64,000 nt of DNA from Camellia lanceoleosa (GCA_025200525.1 CM045761.1:141362223-141426222), one strand, 5' to 3'; positions 1 to 12,101 are shown, counted from the first letter of the stretch. Numbers and translations are program-made. The notes: generated from the letters alone by a model not told the origin.

Positions 1-386
1 TTTCTTTACAGGCACGATATTGTATGTACGGTTCATTTACCGCCGGCGCAACCGGACGAGCCGCACAGGTATTGTATCCTCCGTGTGAGACGTTTTGAGA
101 ATTGCATAATTCTCTTACGTCCTTTCTGCATTGTAGTGTAGATTGGTGCATTTTAGCTTATAACTGTCGCATGTGTGCTTCATTACAGCTTTCTTTGCGT
201 GATCATAAGTTATGCTCGGCTTCTTGCATTTTCAGTTGCATTTTGCCCCTGCCTTCGGGCGCATATCTTTGTTTGTCGTGCATGTTTGTCCAAGTCTTCG
301 GCCTTGTCAAAAATGGGTCGTCTCTGGGCTTTGACATTCACTCCCGTCATTGTTATGACTTCCGAGTTCTGTCAAAGAGGGGCAAC
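1..386 (+). other. 3' end of the internal region of the upstream tandem copy, ending in PPT
   Basis: This stretch repeats 14871-15247 with very few differences, for example one G/A change in the imperfect palindrome near 103. It ends with the purine-rich tract CAAAGAGGGGCAAC at 373-386, which primes plus-strand DNA synthesis in LTR retrotransposons and sits immediately 5' of the LTR. Reading frames here are not conserved protein genes. Its presence upstream of a 5' LTR is the main evidence for the tandem arrangement. Confidence 0.8.
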
Positions 387-761
387 TGTAGACACCCCAT
401 TTTTGACCGTCCTCAAGACTTGGACGTCACCGTTGGAACACTCGGTGATCATCCACGTTTGTGTTCGTTTGGGGTTCCCGGAGTCCTCGGCTCGCGCACC
501 GTGCCTCAGGACCTCCGAACTCGACCGTTTGTGTTTGGTTTTGCACCAAACTCTTGTGATTTGCCTTGGAAGGGCAGGGAATGCTTTGTGAGGCATCCCC
601 ACACACCACCGGCTGGGGCTAGAGGCCACCGGCCGGCTTTAGTTGTCACCGGCACTATATTGTGCCGGTCGGCACTATTTTGGGCGAAATGACCATTTTG
701 CCCAAATTGACCACTTTACAACTTGCTACGAGATATTTTCATGCCTTTTGAGCATTTGCTT

Positions 762-832
762 CCCCTCCATACACGTGTATGGAGGGGATGAGTCTTGTTG
801 GCTTAGCTTGTAAGTTTACAAGTTCTATAAGA
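762..832 (+). promoter_or_regulatory. LTR1 promoter: G-box palindrome plus TATA box
   Basis: A perfect 26-bp palindrome at 762-787 has CACGTG (a plant G-box, typically bound by bZIP or bHLH factors) at its exact centre. About 40 bases downstream is TATAAGA at 826-832. LTR2 has a shortened palindrome near 15616-15636 and TATA at 15674-15680. LTR3 keeps the palindrome near 25350-25374 with an ACATGT centre. Promoter function is inferred from position and motifs. Confidence 0.6.
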
Positions 833-1330
833 GGAAAGCTCTCCCTCTTGACTTAGGGTTAGCATTTTTCAGAGCATTAGACATTGTTAGAGAGCCGAGC
901 TCGTTTTAGGGTTAAGTTAGATACATATATCATATCTCTCTTTTTCTCTTAGTACACTAGGTGTTTAGTTCACACTATTGTACTAAAACACCTAGTGTTT
1001 CACCCTCTCCTTGCAACTGAGGTTCCAGAGGCTGTCCTTGGAGGTTCTTGACAAATTTTGAGCTCAAGGAAGCATCAACCACAACCTTTGTGGAGAAGGC
1101 TACAAGGGTAAGCAAAACTTGCACTTTTTTCCCCATTTTTACAACTCATTTCTACCTAATCTAGAACTGTTTTTGAGCTTAGTGTTTGGCACATAAAAGT
1201 TCTGATTTTTAACCCTCTTTATTGTATATTAAGAGTGTTTTGTGGTTTGGGGAGGTTTGACCCCCTTTAGACCTTGAAAAGGTCCCATTTTGTGCTATTT
1301 TGGAGAGATCCGAGATTTTGGTGATAGGAT

Positions 1331-1414
1331 CTCTTCACCACTGAAATCTTGAGGGATTTCAGTGGTGAAGAGCATGCCTTGAAGTCTCAAGAAGGAGAGG
1401 GCCACCCCCTCTCC
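1331..1414 (+). other. Two adjacent RNA hairpins in the R/U5 region of LTR1
   Basis: Bases 1331-1348 and 1355-1372 are perfect 18-base reverse complements around a 6-base loop TTGAGG. A second stem follows: GGAGAGGG at 1394-1401 pairs with CCCTCTCC at 1407-1414. Both are repeated in LTR2 (first hairpin 16177-16218) and have counterparts in the diverged LTR3. They lie downstream of the predicted start, so they would be in the RNA. The role is unknown; packaging, dimerisation or polyadenylation control are possibilities. Confidence 0.6.
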
Positions 1415-4094
1415 TTGATGTCCTTGAAAAGGGCAAGTTTTGCCTCTTGAGAGAGCCCCATGCTTGAGTGTGTGCTGAGCTTGTTTGACTTGTTTTCTAT
1501 GCTTATATTACTATGATATAACATGTTTTCAAGTTGGTTTTGGCCTCCTATACATGCTTAGTATAGTTGCCTTGTAATGCCTCTTTTATGCCTTAACATG
1601 CCTAGGTTGTGTGCCTTAGTTTCTAGCATGTTTTAGGCTTAGATTTGTGAAGCTTGTAAGCTTATTTTGCCATGATTTAGCTCTGTCCATAGCTATTTTG
1701 GCCAATCTTGGCATGTATTTGGTAGCCTCTTTGTATTTGGCTTGTTGGCCTCAAAAGCATGAAAGTGTGGTATGCTATTCTAGCTTTGTTTTTAGTGAAT
1801 GGAACCATCTAGCATGCCATTTCAGTCCTTCATACATGCTTGTTTGATTGCCTTAGTGGCCTTGTTAATGCTTTAAGAGCTTGTGTTAAGTGCTCTATGT
1901 TTAGGCCTTATTGCATGCCTTAGATTCCATGCTTCCTAGATGCCATCTAGGTGGTCCCTTAGGCTTAGTTTTATGTGTGAAAACTTTGTCTTTAAGTGCT
2001 TTGAATATTGCCATGTATGATTGTGCTAAGTGTGGTTTAATGCCCTATTGACTTGTCTTAAGCCTAGGCCATTTGCATGCTTTGTTTGGCATGCTTCATT
2101 GCATGATTTGGCATTATGTTTGACGTGAATTTCAGAGTTTTGATGCATGCTATCAGTCTATGTTTGGCCTCTTAAGTGTGCATAAGAGTTTGACTTTGTA
2201 TGCCTAAGTCTTAAGCCTTAACATGTGCATGTGTGTGCGTGTGTTTAGTCTCATTTTCTAGGCATTTTGGCCACTGTTTTGAGCCTTATTAGAGCTGCCC
2301 AATTCATGTTTAAGCCCAATCTACAATCGGTTTGCATGCTTGGTTCATGTCCATGCTTGTATGCTTGCATAAATGCCATGCCATTGTCCATGTGTGCATA
2401 ATAGATAACATGCTTAGGACCTCATTGCATTGGCATGTACGCTAGGCCTCTTGACTAAGTCATGATGGAGGTTTAGCACCCCTTTATGTGCTTGCTTGGT
2501 TTGTATGCATTTTAAATCAAATTTGCACCCTTGGTTCTTAGGATCATCACGCATGGAAATGCGCGATTGATGGTCCGGGAATCGAGGCACATGCCCTCTT
2601 GAGTCCATAGCATGATGAGGGATGTGCTTGGTGCATACATGCTTTGATTTGCATTGCCTTGCCTTTGGTTTCCTCTGCTGCTGTCAGTTGCAGGTTCTGC
2701 AGGGATAAAGGGCCGATCGGCACTCTTTAGTGCCGACCGGCTGCCTCTTGGCAGCCGATAATGAAATTAAGGGCCGGTGGTTTCCTTCCTTAGCCGGTGG
2801 CTCCCTGCCTCAGCCGGTGATACTCCCCAGTGCTCTGAGAGGCACTCCTGAAGTTTTGGGAATTTTCAGAGAAGGAGAGCAGAGGAAACAGAGGCACACT
2901 TGCACGGCAGTACAGTTCCGAGCGAGTCCCGGGCACACGCGGCAGTCAGCCCTCCTTCCGAGGCATTTATCACTTAAGTAGATTAATTATTTGATTTAAT
3001 TAATTTAGTTGATTTGTAATATTTAATTAGCTAGAATAGTTAATTATTTATTTGGTTTTGTATATTCTTTCGGTCCCTCCGAACGAGGGCGCAATTGTAA
3101 TAAGTGTACGTGAGTAGGTGCATGTCTTCCAATCCCCACTTCTTTCTATCCCTTTTATTTACCTGCTTATGGTAGATTAAGGCATGCCTATCTTTAGCAT
3201 ACCTTATGCAATGCATGTGTGCATTCATGCATTTGTTTACATGCACCTGCTCGACATCATACAAATTGCATCGTACTTTCAATTCCAAATTGAATACGTG
3301 ATAGTTGTCACATCTCATGTGCCATGTTTAGGTTAGCCGAGCCTACTCTAGATTGCATCTATGCGTGTTGCATTAGCCACTTAACATGAACTAGGTCACG
3401 CATGTTTGCTAACTAGTTTTTGTTTTGGCACGGAGTACGATGTAAGTATTTTACGCTTTAGCATATCGCACGCGTGTGATTGTTGCCATGACAATAGGAT
3501 TGCCATGCGGCTAAATGCTTATGTGTTATATAACTGCATGAATGCCTGTGGATGGAGGTTGGATTGCCTGAGTTGGAACGACCCATTGAAATCCGCATTT
3601 TAGCCTACTTGCGAGTAGCAAAAGAAAACAACACGTTTTTCGAGACAAAACGGATATGCAATGTTTATTTCCAAGTTAGGCGATCTAGTCTATACTTTTG
3701 TGCTGCGCGCATAACATAGTAATTCTAGGCTAATAACTGGGATAAGAGCATGTAATGTTTTCAAAAACGGATATCGCGGTTAGTAGAGGCCGGTCCTCGG
3801 ACCGGGCGAAAGGGGGTGCTCATAGCTGACCTTCCCCGATCGTACCCAAGCTCCCGAGCCAAGACCACTTTGGTGATGACGGACATGTGGCCTTCGGCAC
3901 CGAGTCAGGGTTTCCTAAATTTCCCAATAAAATATTTAGGTGGCGACTCAGACCGCAAAGCGATCCATGTTTGGCACTACTTTTCAAAAATCTGCTTTCA
4001 AAAGATTTGCTTGATTTGGACTCTTTGGTTCGGGATGATGAACCGTAACACAAAAGGGAGTCCGAATCAAATGAGGTTCTCATGGACGTATACG

Positions 4095-4112
4095 TCGGCG
4101 ACTTCCTGAGGG
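4095..4112 (+). other. Degraded primer binding site of the plus-strand element
   Basis: The bases after LTR1 align with the better-preserved site of element A (TGGCGACTCTGCTGGGGA, reverse strand 21991-22008), keeping GGCGACT and the GGGA end. The element A site resembles the complement of a plant tRNA-Arg 3' end, from memory of that tRNA. Several mismatches show decay or local consensus error. Confidence 0.55.
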
Positions 4113-4801
4113 ATTTAGAGAGCTTGACTCGAACTCGTGATATCCGCTTTTGACTACACTTATGTGTTTCTTTGCATTGCATGTGCATTGGTGCGCCTAG
4201 GACACCGTGTTGGCCATCTGCTATTCTGAGCGGTTTCTCGGAGGCTTGTCTTGTCAAGGCATGTCCATAAGGTCGACCGGTTATGGCTCGCCAAGATGGA
4301 ACACAAACCCCGCTTTACCGGGCACCCTTTTGACCGCTCGACCTAGTTGCATAGTCGAATCTGAGTGACCATTCCAAACTAGGACAAAGTTGCTTACCCG
4401 ATTCAGGTTGTTTGAAACCGCTGTGTGCGTAGTGAAACCCTAGCTCCTGACAAAATAGGACAGGGAAACCCTACCCCAACATAGGGGTGTATTGGCTCTC
4501 ATTTACTTGTTATGTGCTTTTAGAGTGAATCTCTACAGGGAATGCATATACTACTATGAAGTCTCATGATCCACCTCAAGGGCACTAGTATCGGTAGGGA
4601 ATCGCTTATATCTCATGGAATCGCCAGATTTGGGGATGTTGACTTTGGGAACAAGATTCAAGAGTAGAGTGCAATGCTCGACTACACCCGTGTTTGATCT
4701 ATTTGGGGCTGAAATACTGCTTGTTTTCCGTTTCAGTTCAGTGATTCAGAGAGTTGAGTCAGAACAGCTAGTGTCTTTTCCTCGCTGAGGCAGGACCAAA
4801 C
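4113..4801 (+). other. 5' leader of the plus-strand element, shared with element A
   Basis: From about 4113 to 4550 this closely matches the reverse complement of 21550-21990 in element A, including the stretches on both sides of CCTAGGACACCG and the AAACCCTAGCTCCTGAC block. The match fades before the gag-like frame. A leader kept when the polymerase is lost is expected if it carries packaging signals used in trans. No gene is seen in it. Confidence 0.7.
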
Positions 4802-5345
4802 ATGATGCAGAATTCGGAAGAGATTGTGGTCATGACGGCCGCGCCGAGTCAAGGAACCACCCCACAAGATGAGGCTACTGTTGATATGCCACACCCGCCT
4901 AGGTCGCCCGCTGCACACCCAATCTGGACCCCTCAATTCTATCAGGCTCGCGAGCCCACTACATTCGAGTTAATGGGGATGATAGGCGAGCTCCAGAGGT
5001 CCGTGGCGGATCTCGCCATTTAATGTCAACTCGCCACCGGTTGCAATCAGAGGCCGGAAATTTCGAACCCCAGTGAGCCCCGACATCGGGCGGATTGTAA
5101 TCGAGCTCAATCAATCGGAGATGACCTCCACCCACAACAATGATGTACCAGTATCAACCCAAACCTCTCATCAGGCTGAGGCCAGAGGCAAAGACAAAGT
5201 AAAGGCCGATGCCGACCCTGTGGAACAACTACTGTGGGCAGTCCAGGTTTTGAAAGCCGGAGGAATGAGCAAACAACAGGTATCCGCGATTGTAACCAAA
5301 AGTATGGATGACGTTTTCCTACTACGCCGAGGGCGCTCCAAATAA
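4802..5345 (+). pseudogene. gag-like remnant, frameshifted
   Basis: An ATG at 4802 opens a 73-residue frame ending FELMGMIGELQRSVADLAI and a stop at 5021-5023. A second frame, offset by one base, covers 5073-5345 and is rich in charged residues (QAEARGKDKVKADADPVEQ). The position, a few hundred bases after the primer site, and the acidic, proline-rich N-terminus followed by a short helical stretch are gag-like. No capsid motif or zinc knuckle is visible. It differs from the element A gag. The gag label is inference from position. Confidence 0.4.
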
Positions 5346-8300
5346 TCGAGAACCGGATAGGCCCCGTCATGCCAAGAAGGTTCTTCCCACTCCCACTCGC
5401 ATCCGAAAGGATCGAAACTCAAGGCTACATCCACGACCTGCTCGCTAGTGCATCTAGCAAGAGTCCTCGATTCCGGCATTACTTGCCCCGAGGGCGCAGG
5501 CCTTCCATCCTCTCTACATGCCGTTGTCTAGGCACTTCCGATTTTAGCCAAAAGGGCATCTCACACCACTCGATCCTAGGCCGCCCCCAAACCCCTTCCA
5601 AAGAAAGCCATGATGCCACTCAAGATCAGGCGTACCATCAACAGTCCGCCACACCCGATAATTGCTTCCTCCCAAGATGAGGTATGGATTTGATTGATAA
5701 CAAGGTTATCCTCCCACCCACCTCGGCTAAATCAGTCACTACAGAGTTCTTGGATTGTGAGGACACAGATACCGAGGACACCGATACTGCGAGTATGTAA
5801 TTGGGATTCAACTGCCTGCGGGCAATATCCGGCACATTTTTGGATATGGCGTTTGGCACGATTTTTGAGCACCGACGCTTTTTGTAAATCCCGGCTTGGG
5901 TGTCGAGTCGGTTTTGTTTTGTTTTGAGTCCGTCTCATCGCTTTTGAGTCGGTTCTTTTTGCTTAAGGGTCTGGTTTGCTACGATAAGTCGGTCCTCTTT
6001 GTATAGAATACCGAGTGATTCCGGTTGTTGCCTCGAACACCGCTTTTGTACTTACTTTTTTGCTTTCTTTTGAGTCTGCTCGTCGTGGAGCCGCTTGCAT
6101 CCGAAAAACCCGAATGAAACAATTGCTACCATCGTGGTTCCCATGCCTATTGTTTATTTTGGGTTAGTTGTACCAGAAAACTTCGAGTATGACAAAGGCA
6201 TTCCACCGCCTCCCGTGGCGCCTGAAAATTATTGCATTGACCTAAGTTTTTCAAAACTTTTGAACATCAAGGTGAAAACGAAGAGGAAGGAATTTCGGTT
6301 TGACAAAACTTTGATCAAAATTGAAAGAAAGAACGGCGTGCTAAGCCCTTAACGATTGAAATCATGCTTGTCAGCGTGAGTACTGGGAAGGATCCTGACT
6401 TGATCCAGACTGGTTCCACACTATCTTCGCCATGAAGCGATGTGTCGCTTAAAATTTTTCAAAAATTTTTTTGCACTGATCTGTGAAGACCGTGTGGAAT
6501 CGCTTGAGATTGTGCATTTAGGATCGCCTCACTCAAGTATCAACCCACCCGCTTTTGTTCTTCCAACTCATCCAGACTGCTCAACGGTCGACCATCGAGG
6601 AGGCTCAGGCCGCCTCAAGCGCTTCTCGGACAAGGGCATTGAAATCGAGCAAAAGATTATACCTAACTAGAAGAAGCTCAGAAGCAACCGTGATGGACTC
6701 TTCAGAAGGTACAAGAACGGCCGTTTTCCTAGATACAGGAAGGCTTCAATTACTAGAACCATTTGACATGGGCTTGCTACACTTTTACCCTTTGAGAGGC
6801 TCGCTGGGCCGAAAATCCGGAAGGGCGACCCAGGCAAAAGTTAGAGCAAAAGAAAAATACGAAAATACAAAAGAAAGAAAAATACAAAGAAGAAAAAGAA
6901 AAGAAACAAGAAAAATACAAAAAATATAGAAGACAAAAAAGGAGAATGAAAAGAAGCTCGCAAGGTCGAAAACCCGCATTGGGCACCTTGGCAAAAGTAA
7001 GAGCCTAAAAATAGTGAAGGTTAAAATACCCGAGTGTACCTTAACCGGAACTACGTAAGGCTTGATTCCCATGTTTGGGATACGTAGGCAACTTCATCTT
7101 GAAGTCCAGCCCCCAACGCTTCCATAGCGTCTCAGTCCATGTCATGGTTTTGATCACCTTTGCCCTCTCCGAATCCAATGTCCCGATTGCAGCAACCCGG
7201 AACTACGTGATTAACTTCCTCTTGAAGCCAAGCCACCAACATCTTCCAGGTGACTGTGTCCACATATTGATTCAAGCCATCTTCAACTCCTCCGCGTCCG
7301 AGGGTCCGATCGCCGACAAAAGAGGCTTACAACATGCCGCAAAGATCATCCAAACAAGGGCAACTTTCCGTGCCCTCCATTGCCATAAATTGCCCCGAAG
7401 CTACGTTTCAAACCAGGCAACTTTCTGCCTCCCTTCCCTTTTTAGGCCAGGGGCAATTTTCCATTACCTCCGATCCGAGGTTGCATATCTCGAGGGTAAA
7501 TTCTACGCTCGTTGAGCATTGATTGTCTACAAAAACGGTTTTTGAAAAGTTTTACTGAGGTTGACTTATTTTCTCGAAAAACTGTTTTGCTTTCAAAATT
7601 GGACCATGATTGGACCCAAAAAGGAGAATTTTCAGTGCTTACAGCCTGACTCGCATAATTTTCAAATCAAAAATCGAATAAGTGCGTTAATCTAACTCTC
7701 ATTTTGGTCAAAACTGTTTTAGAAAGAAAACAAAAAATGGTCAAAATGACGAACTAGGGGCACGATTGAGTCGGGTCCTCTGTCTCCCCCGTTAACCTGA
7801 TTGTCCGAGAGACACTCTATCCGCCAGAAGGAATAGCCGCGAGCTAACAGCGTTGGATGTGAATCCGCAACTTCCTATTCATCTGTCATTCACCCTGGGG
7901 AGGGATGCAAAATAAGAGATTGAAGAATAGAGAGGAGGGAGTTGAGAGAAAAGTGAGAAAAGGGTTTTTTTAAAAAAAAAGCGAGCCTGAGGGCCGAGCG
8001 ATGTGAGTATCACAAATCAGAAAGGGTGGGAGGTGTACCCGGAGGAACTGGCTCCTCGAAATTTGAGGTCTCTTTTAAACACGTCTGTGTGTCGTGTCTT
8101 TCGATTTGTCGGTTTCAATTTTGGATTTGAGTCTTTTCCAAGTATGTCTCGTCGCGTTAGGTTGTGCGCCTTTTGCTTCTTTGATTGAGTCTGTCTCGTC
8201 GTGTTATGTGGGAGGCTCGACACCCCGGTTGAAAACCCGTCTTCTTCTTCTAAAAAGGTAATCGCTTGTGCTCAGAATGCTTTGCCGTTCTCTACATCCG

Positions 8301-8825
8301 TTCAAAGTAGGAGAAGGAAGGGAAAATTTGGAACATCCGAGTGTCTTTCAACTGCAACCGTATCGGTTTTGTGATCCGTCTTGTCAGATTGGGTTATTCA
8401 TTTAAGGTTTGCTGTGGGCAGAATGAACCGAGTATTGCATTGCAGGCCGTATGTAGCCCCAATCCTCAGCAGAGTATGGGCTGTATGTTCGGATTAAGCA
8501 GTGGTTTGTATGAGCTGTTTTGCTGCTTAGTTGGTTGGTTATTTGGTTATTACAGTGCAAGTGTTCAATTGTCAGATAACAGATCAGTGTCGGTTACATT
8601 TGAGGTGTAATATGATGCAATGCAGTGCAAAGTACGAGATATGTAAATATAACACTTTTCAGATAAAAAGTCCATTTCATATCATCTTTTTCAAGTACAT
8701 AGTTTGAAAAAAAAACTCGTCAAGGCAAAGACACAAGACTCTATCTACCAAAAAGAGAAAAGTACAAGAAAAGAAATAAAAGAAAGAAGCAGCAAAATCA
8801 TCATCATCAGCAATAGGCCTCGTGC
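5346..8825 (+). other. Degenerate internal region, no recognised gene
   Basis: Short open frames occur at 5369-5680, 6095-6352 (85 residues, including VVPENFEYDKGIPPPPVAPE) and 7075-7515 (146 residues). None shows protease, RT, RNase H or integrase motifs. A purine-rich, A-dominated low-complexity tract runs 6831-6957. Phrases near 7045-7090 and 7195-7235 (GGAACTACGT and GGGATACGTAGGCAA) resemble short sequences common after pol in Ogre-like elements, so this may be collapsed pol-end and 3' untranslated DNA. 7516-8825 holds nothing recognisable. Confidence 0.45.
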
Positions 8826-11800
8826 CTAAGGATCACCCTCGCCTCTTCCCCGTATAAGCACAAAGCGCCATTCGAGCTGCCATCGCGGAGCCCGAGCTCG
8901 AGCTATCCCGCCTCCGCAAAATGACTCTGGCCTCGCCCGACTCCCCATCTCCTCGAACTGGAGCTCGTGAGTCGCTTCCCCACATGACCACGCCCCTCTC
9001 GGTACGAGGGAATATCCCGCCATCCCGTAGAGACGGGAGGCTCACCGAGCAAAGGTCACCCATCGGAGGGATCGGGAAAGGAGGCTGAAAATACAAAGAA
9101 CAAACACATCAGAAAACTGTGAGCAGTTTATCAATGAAGAATGCAGTGTATGAGTATAGTGTGTGAATGCCGTGAGCGCTTTATCAAGATAGAATGCAAG
9201 TATGAGTGCAAAGTGTGAATGCCGTGAGCGCTTTATCAAGATAGAATGCGCAGTATGAGTACAATGTATGAAAGCCGTGAGCGCTTTATCGATTTTTGTA
9301 AAGGAAGGATTATGTAAACAGAGTATGATTCGAGATCGTGGTCAAGAAACATACCGCAGAAGCCGAGCGGCCAAGGCGCCGAGAGTCCGCTGCAAAGATC
9401 CCCAAAGAGGGAGGCATTCAACTCCACAGATCGACGGGTATACTCGGAGGAGGTCTCAAAAGTATTAAATACATCAAGATTCTCAGGATATCTCAATAAA
9501 CCGAAATGACAATGCAAGACGCAGAATAAAGTAATACATACCGAGGCAACTCGAATACCGCCAACTCGTGACCACCGGAGGAGGAGCAAAGGATCTGCAG
9601 GTCTCCCCGCCGCCTCTATAAGTCAACATAGTAGGCAGAGCGGCCGCCCTCGCCCCCCTCGCACTTCTCCGCCATGAAGCTCGAGCCTCTGTGATGGCCC
9701 CGCCTCGCCTCCCTCTCTGGCCCGGCCGGCGCCGCAGTCTCGATCACTGGAGCCCCGGCCAGAGGCCGTGATCAAGAAGGTCCGGACGACTCAGAGTAGT
9801 CGCCTCGCCTCAGAGGGCATCCACATCTATGGCCCACCCAAGAGTGTAGTCCTCCATCTGCCGCACCGAAAACCTCTTGTCCCTCATGTGCTCGGGAGGC
9901 CGGATCGAACTATCTCGCTCCCAATCCTGTGGTCCGACGCAAGAAGCGCCACCTGTACCAGTTCGGCAGACCGGACCCTCCAGAGAATCCCAGAGCGCGA
10001 GGTCTCGATGGCGCCAGATACCTATCTCAGATCACCATCGGGAGCGAGCCCACTACCGCTGTGACCAAATGGAATACGCTTGATTATCTATCGACAGAAT
10101 GTACACATGAAAGCTTAAGCTCAAACGGATCAGAAGTAAAACATACCTCGAGGGGTGATGGTGTCAAGAAACGACGGTAGAAGCTAAAAGTGTCCCGGGT
10201 CTCTGGACACATCGCCCGTCAGAACGGCGAGAGAAGGGACCAGAGGGGTCTCCGCTCCCAAGACTGCTCCAGCCTAGGAAGTAGGCATACACCCACAAAT
10301 GCAAATGACGTCAAGACGATTATCGAATAAAGCAGAGTACGTATCAAAGCGTAAATAACAGAGCTGCAGGTTGTGTATTGTATTGAGCAGGTGTACAGCA
10401 GAACAAGCAGGTACAACAAGATAAAGGTATATGTGTGTGCTGTGTATGATACGATAACAACAAAGGTGTGCAAAGGTACAGAGTACGTAAAGTACTAATG
10501 TAAATGAAAAGCAGAGAGAAGACATACCTCCTGCTCGCCAAGAGCCTCCTAGTACGCTCACGCCACGGAGACCTGAGCTCATGTAGCCAGAAGGGTGGCT
10601 GAGCCGCACCACCCCAAATATATCAAGATCCGTCGGACGCCCACCAAAGGCCGAGGAGGCAGAGAGGCACGGTGTTCGTCCGGCCGGCGAATAGGGTGGT
10701 CCCTCGCAAAACATGAGGAAGCCGCGGCATACCTCTCAAGAGCCTCTGGTCATCGAGCTGGCCCACCAAAGATGGTCCGTGACTCAAATCGCACCTCAAA
10801 CCAGAATAGCGATTAACCCCGATTTAACAAGCGGCGGCGCCGAAAGCAAATAAACCCGAGCGATCCACTCGCCCATGTTCGTGTCAGGGATCGGATCACT
10901 TCAACCCCGATGCCGTGAGCATCGAGAAGTCGAAGGGGTCATCGTCATGTCCCCGCCACCGATAGATGAAAAGAATCGGTGGTGTCCCACCACCTCTCTC
11001 GCCAGAGCGGCAAGAAGAGGTCCGCAAGTGAGAGTCCGGAAAGTCCTCGCAGAAGGTACCGCCGCCCGATCCACAATGGCTAATCTGCTCGGCAAATACG
11101 GCATCGGGCCATGAAGGTAATGTTCCCATACCATGAGAGTATGGGAGTCTCCTCAGTAGTCAAGAAATTGCAAAGCCATATGAAAATATGCGCTTGGTAT
11201 AAATCTAGTAGGCGACAGATTATCTTTAAAATTCAAACAAAACCGGTGCGGTGCTTATAGTAAACTACAAACCCATGGTGCGTCAAGGTGTTTTAGATGC
11301 TCCAGTAAACTTGGTGCATGTGCACATTTTCCGATTCAAGCAGATATCGGTTTCAGATATCAAGGTGAACTACTACCGTGATGTGTCAAGATGTTTGTGA
11401 AGGTTCGCATGCAGATATGTGCATGTGTGCACATTTTAGATTCGTGTATCGGGTTTCACTACCAAGATGTGGGCTACGGTCTCAGGATGACGCCAAAGGT
11501 TCTATGAAGATCGGTGTAAACAGCGTGTGTGCGTGCTTTTCAACGTTCAAATAGAAGCCAAGTCTTGGTATGTTTCGGTAAACTACAACGTGTGATGTAT
11601 CCGCGTGTTGGCGTGGTTTTGTGCAAATCTAGCATGCGTGCGAGTTTTCGGATTCAAATAAGCGCCGAGTGTTGGCGCAAAGGCAATGTGTGCCGTGTTC
11701 GGGTGAGTCAGGATAGTGCAGTGTGTGTGCATGTGCACCGGTCCTAGATAGGTGTCAGCTATGAATTTGTCTACAATCGACTACAGCATAGTACGTCAGG

Positions 11801-12101
11801 ACTAAACAAGCAATGGGTTCAGTTAGCTACGGCAATTGATAGAAAATCCTACATTGCAGAAAATAAGAGACGAGAATGTTACCTCGGTGGCGCCAGCAGA
11901 CAAGTGGGAGGTACGCCGGCAAAAAAAGCTCGGGTCCAAAACTCCTGCCGCGAAGGGGCGGAGTCCATCGGGTGGTAGCACGTGAATGGCTGGGCGATAG
12001 GTCGCCGGATCGAATGGGCGCTCGCTCAATGGGAGAAGCTCGACCCCGGGGTCCATCTCATGGTCTGGGGGAGTCCCGACGTGTGGAATATCGTCTGCCA
12101 T
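8826..12101 (-). pseudogene. Antisense plant-mobile-domain (PMD)-type gene, decayed, about six exons
   Basis: Exon 1 starts at an ATG at 12101 (MADDIPHVGTPPDHEMDP) and ends 11883 before a GT. Consistent donors, mostly GGTATGT, follow at 10527, 10146, 9541 and 9354. Good acceptors precede 10273 (TTCCTAG) and 9084 (ATTTTCAG). Approximate exons are 12101-11883, 11130-10528, 10273-10147, 10080-9542, 9460-9355 and 9084-8826. Exon 2 pieces read DMTMTP and, in the next frame, FDFSMLT, matching the PMD pattern of a threonine/proline turn then DFSMLTG; GYMSS near 10580 also fits. PMD proteins are plant nuclear proteins frequently carried by transposons. Several one-base shifts break it. It runs opposite to its host retrotransposon and has its own TATA box. 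Family call from motif memory. Confidence 0.55.
9117..9295. repeat. Tandem repeat, ~52 bp x 3.5, in a predicted intron of the antisense gene
   Basis: The block CCGTGAGCGCTTTATC recurs near 9170, 9222 and 9274, with a diverged fourth copy beginning near 9117. Spacers contain the AGAATGC..AGTATGAGT pattern. The array lies between donor 9354 and acceptor 9084 of the antisense PMD-type gene, so it would be intronic. Confidence 0.75.

Larger units (their letters stand above)
387..4094 (+). repeat. LTR1 of the plus-strand Ogre-like element (shared LTR)
   Basis: The LTR starts TGTAGACACCCC right after the polypurine tract and ends near GACGTATACG, where LTR2 ends GACGTGCTACA. It is about 3.7 kb, long but normal for Ogre-type elements. 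Much of it, for instance 1680-2690, is almost identical to LTR2, while 387-960, 2690-2990 and 3700-4094 differ in patches. A TATA box at 826-832 puts the start of R near 860, which leaves about 3.2 kb of R plus U5. Open frames inside are short and lack protein motifs. Confidence 0.9.

Noticed and set aside
1647..3603. Several 60-100 residue open frames inside LTR1 (and their twins in LTR2)
   Set aside because: They repeat only because the LTR repeats, have no motif, and change frame or length where the LTRs differ.
7075..7515. 146-residue plus-strand frame in the Ogre-like internal region
   Set aside because: No protein motif. The sequence resembles post-pol untranslated DNA of this family, and a second frame overlaps it.
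9768..10180. Overlapping plus-strand frames of up to 98 residues
   Set aside because: They are the opposite strand of the antisense PMD-type exons in GC-rich DNA.
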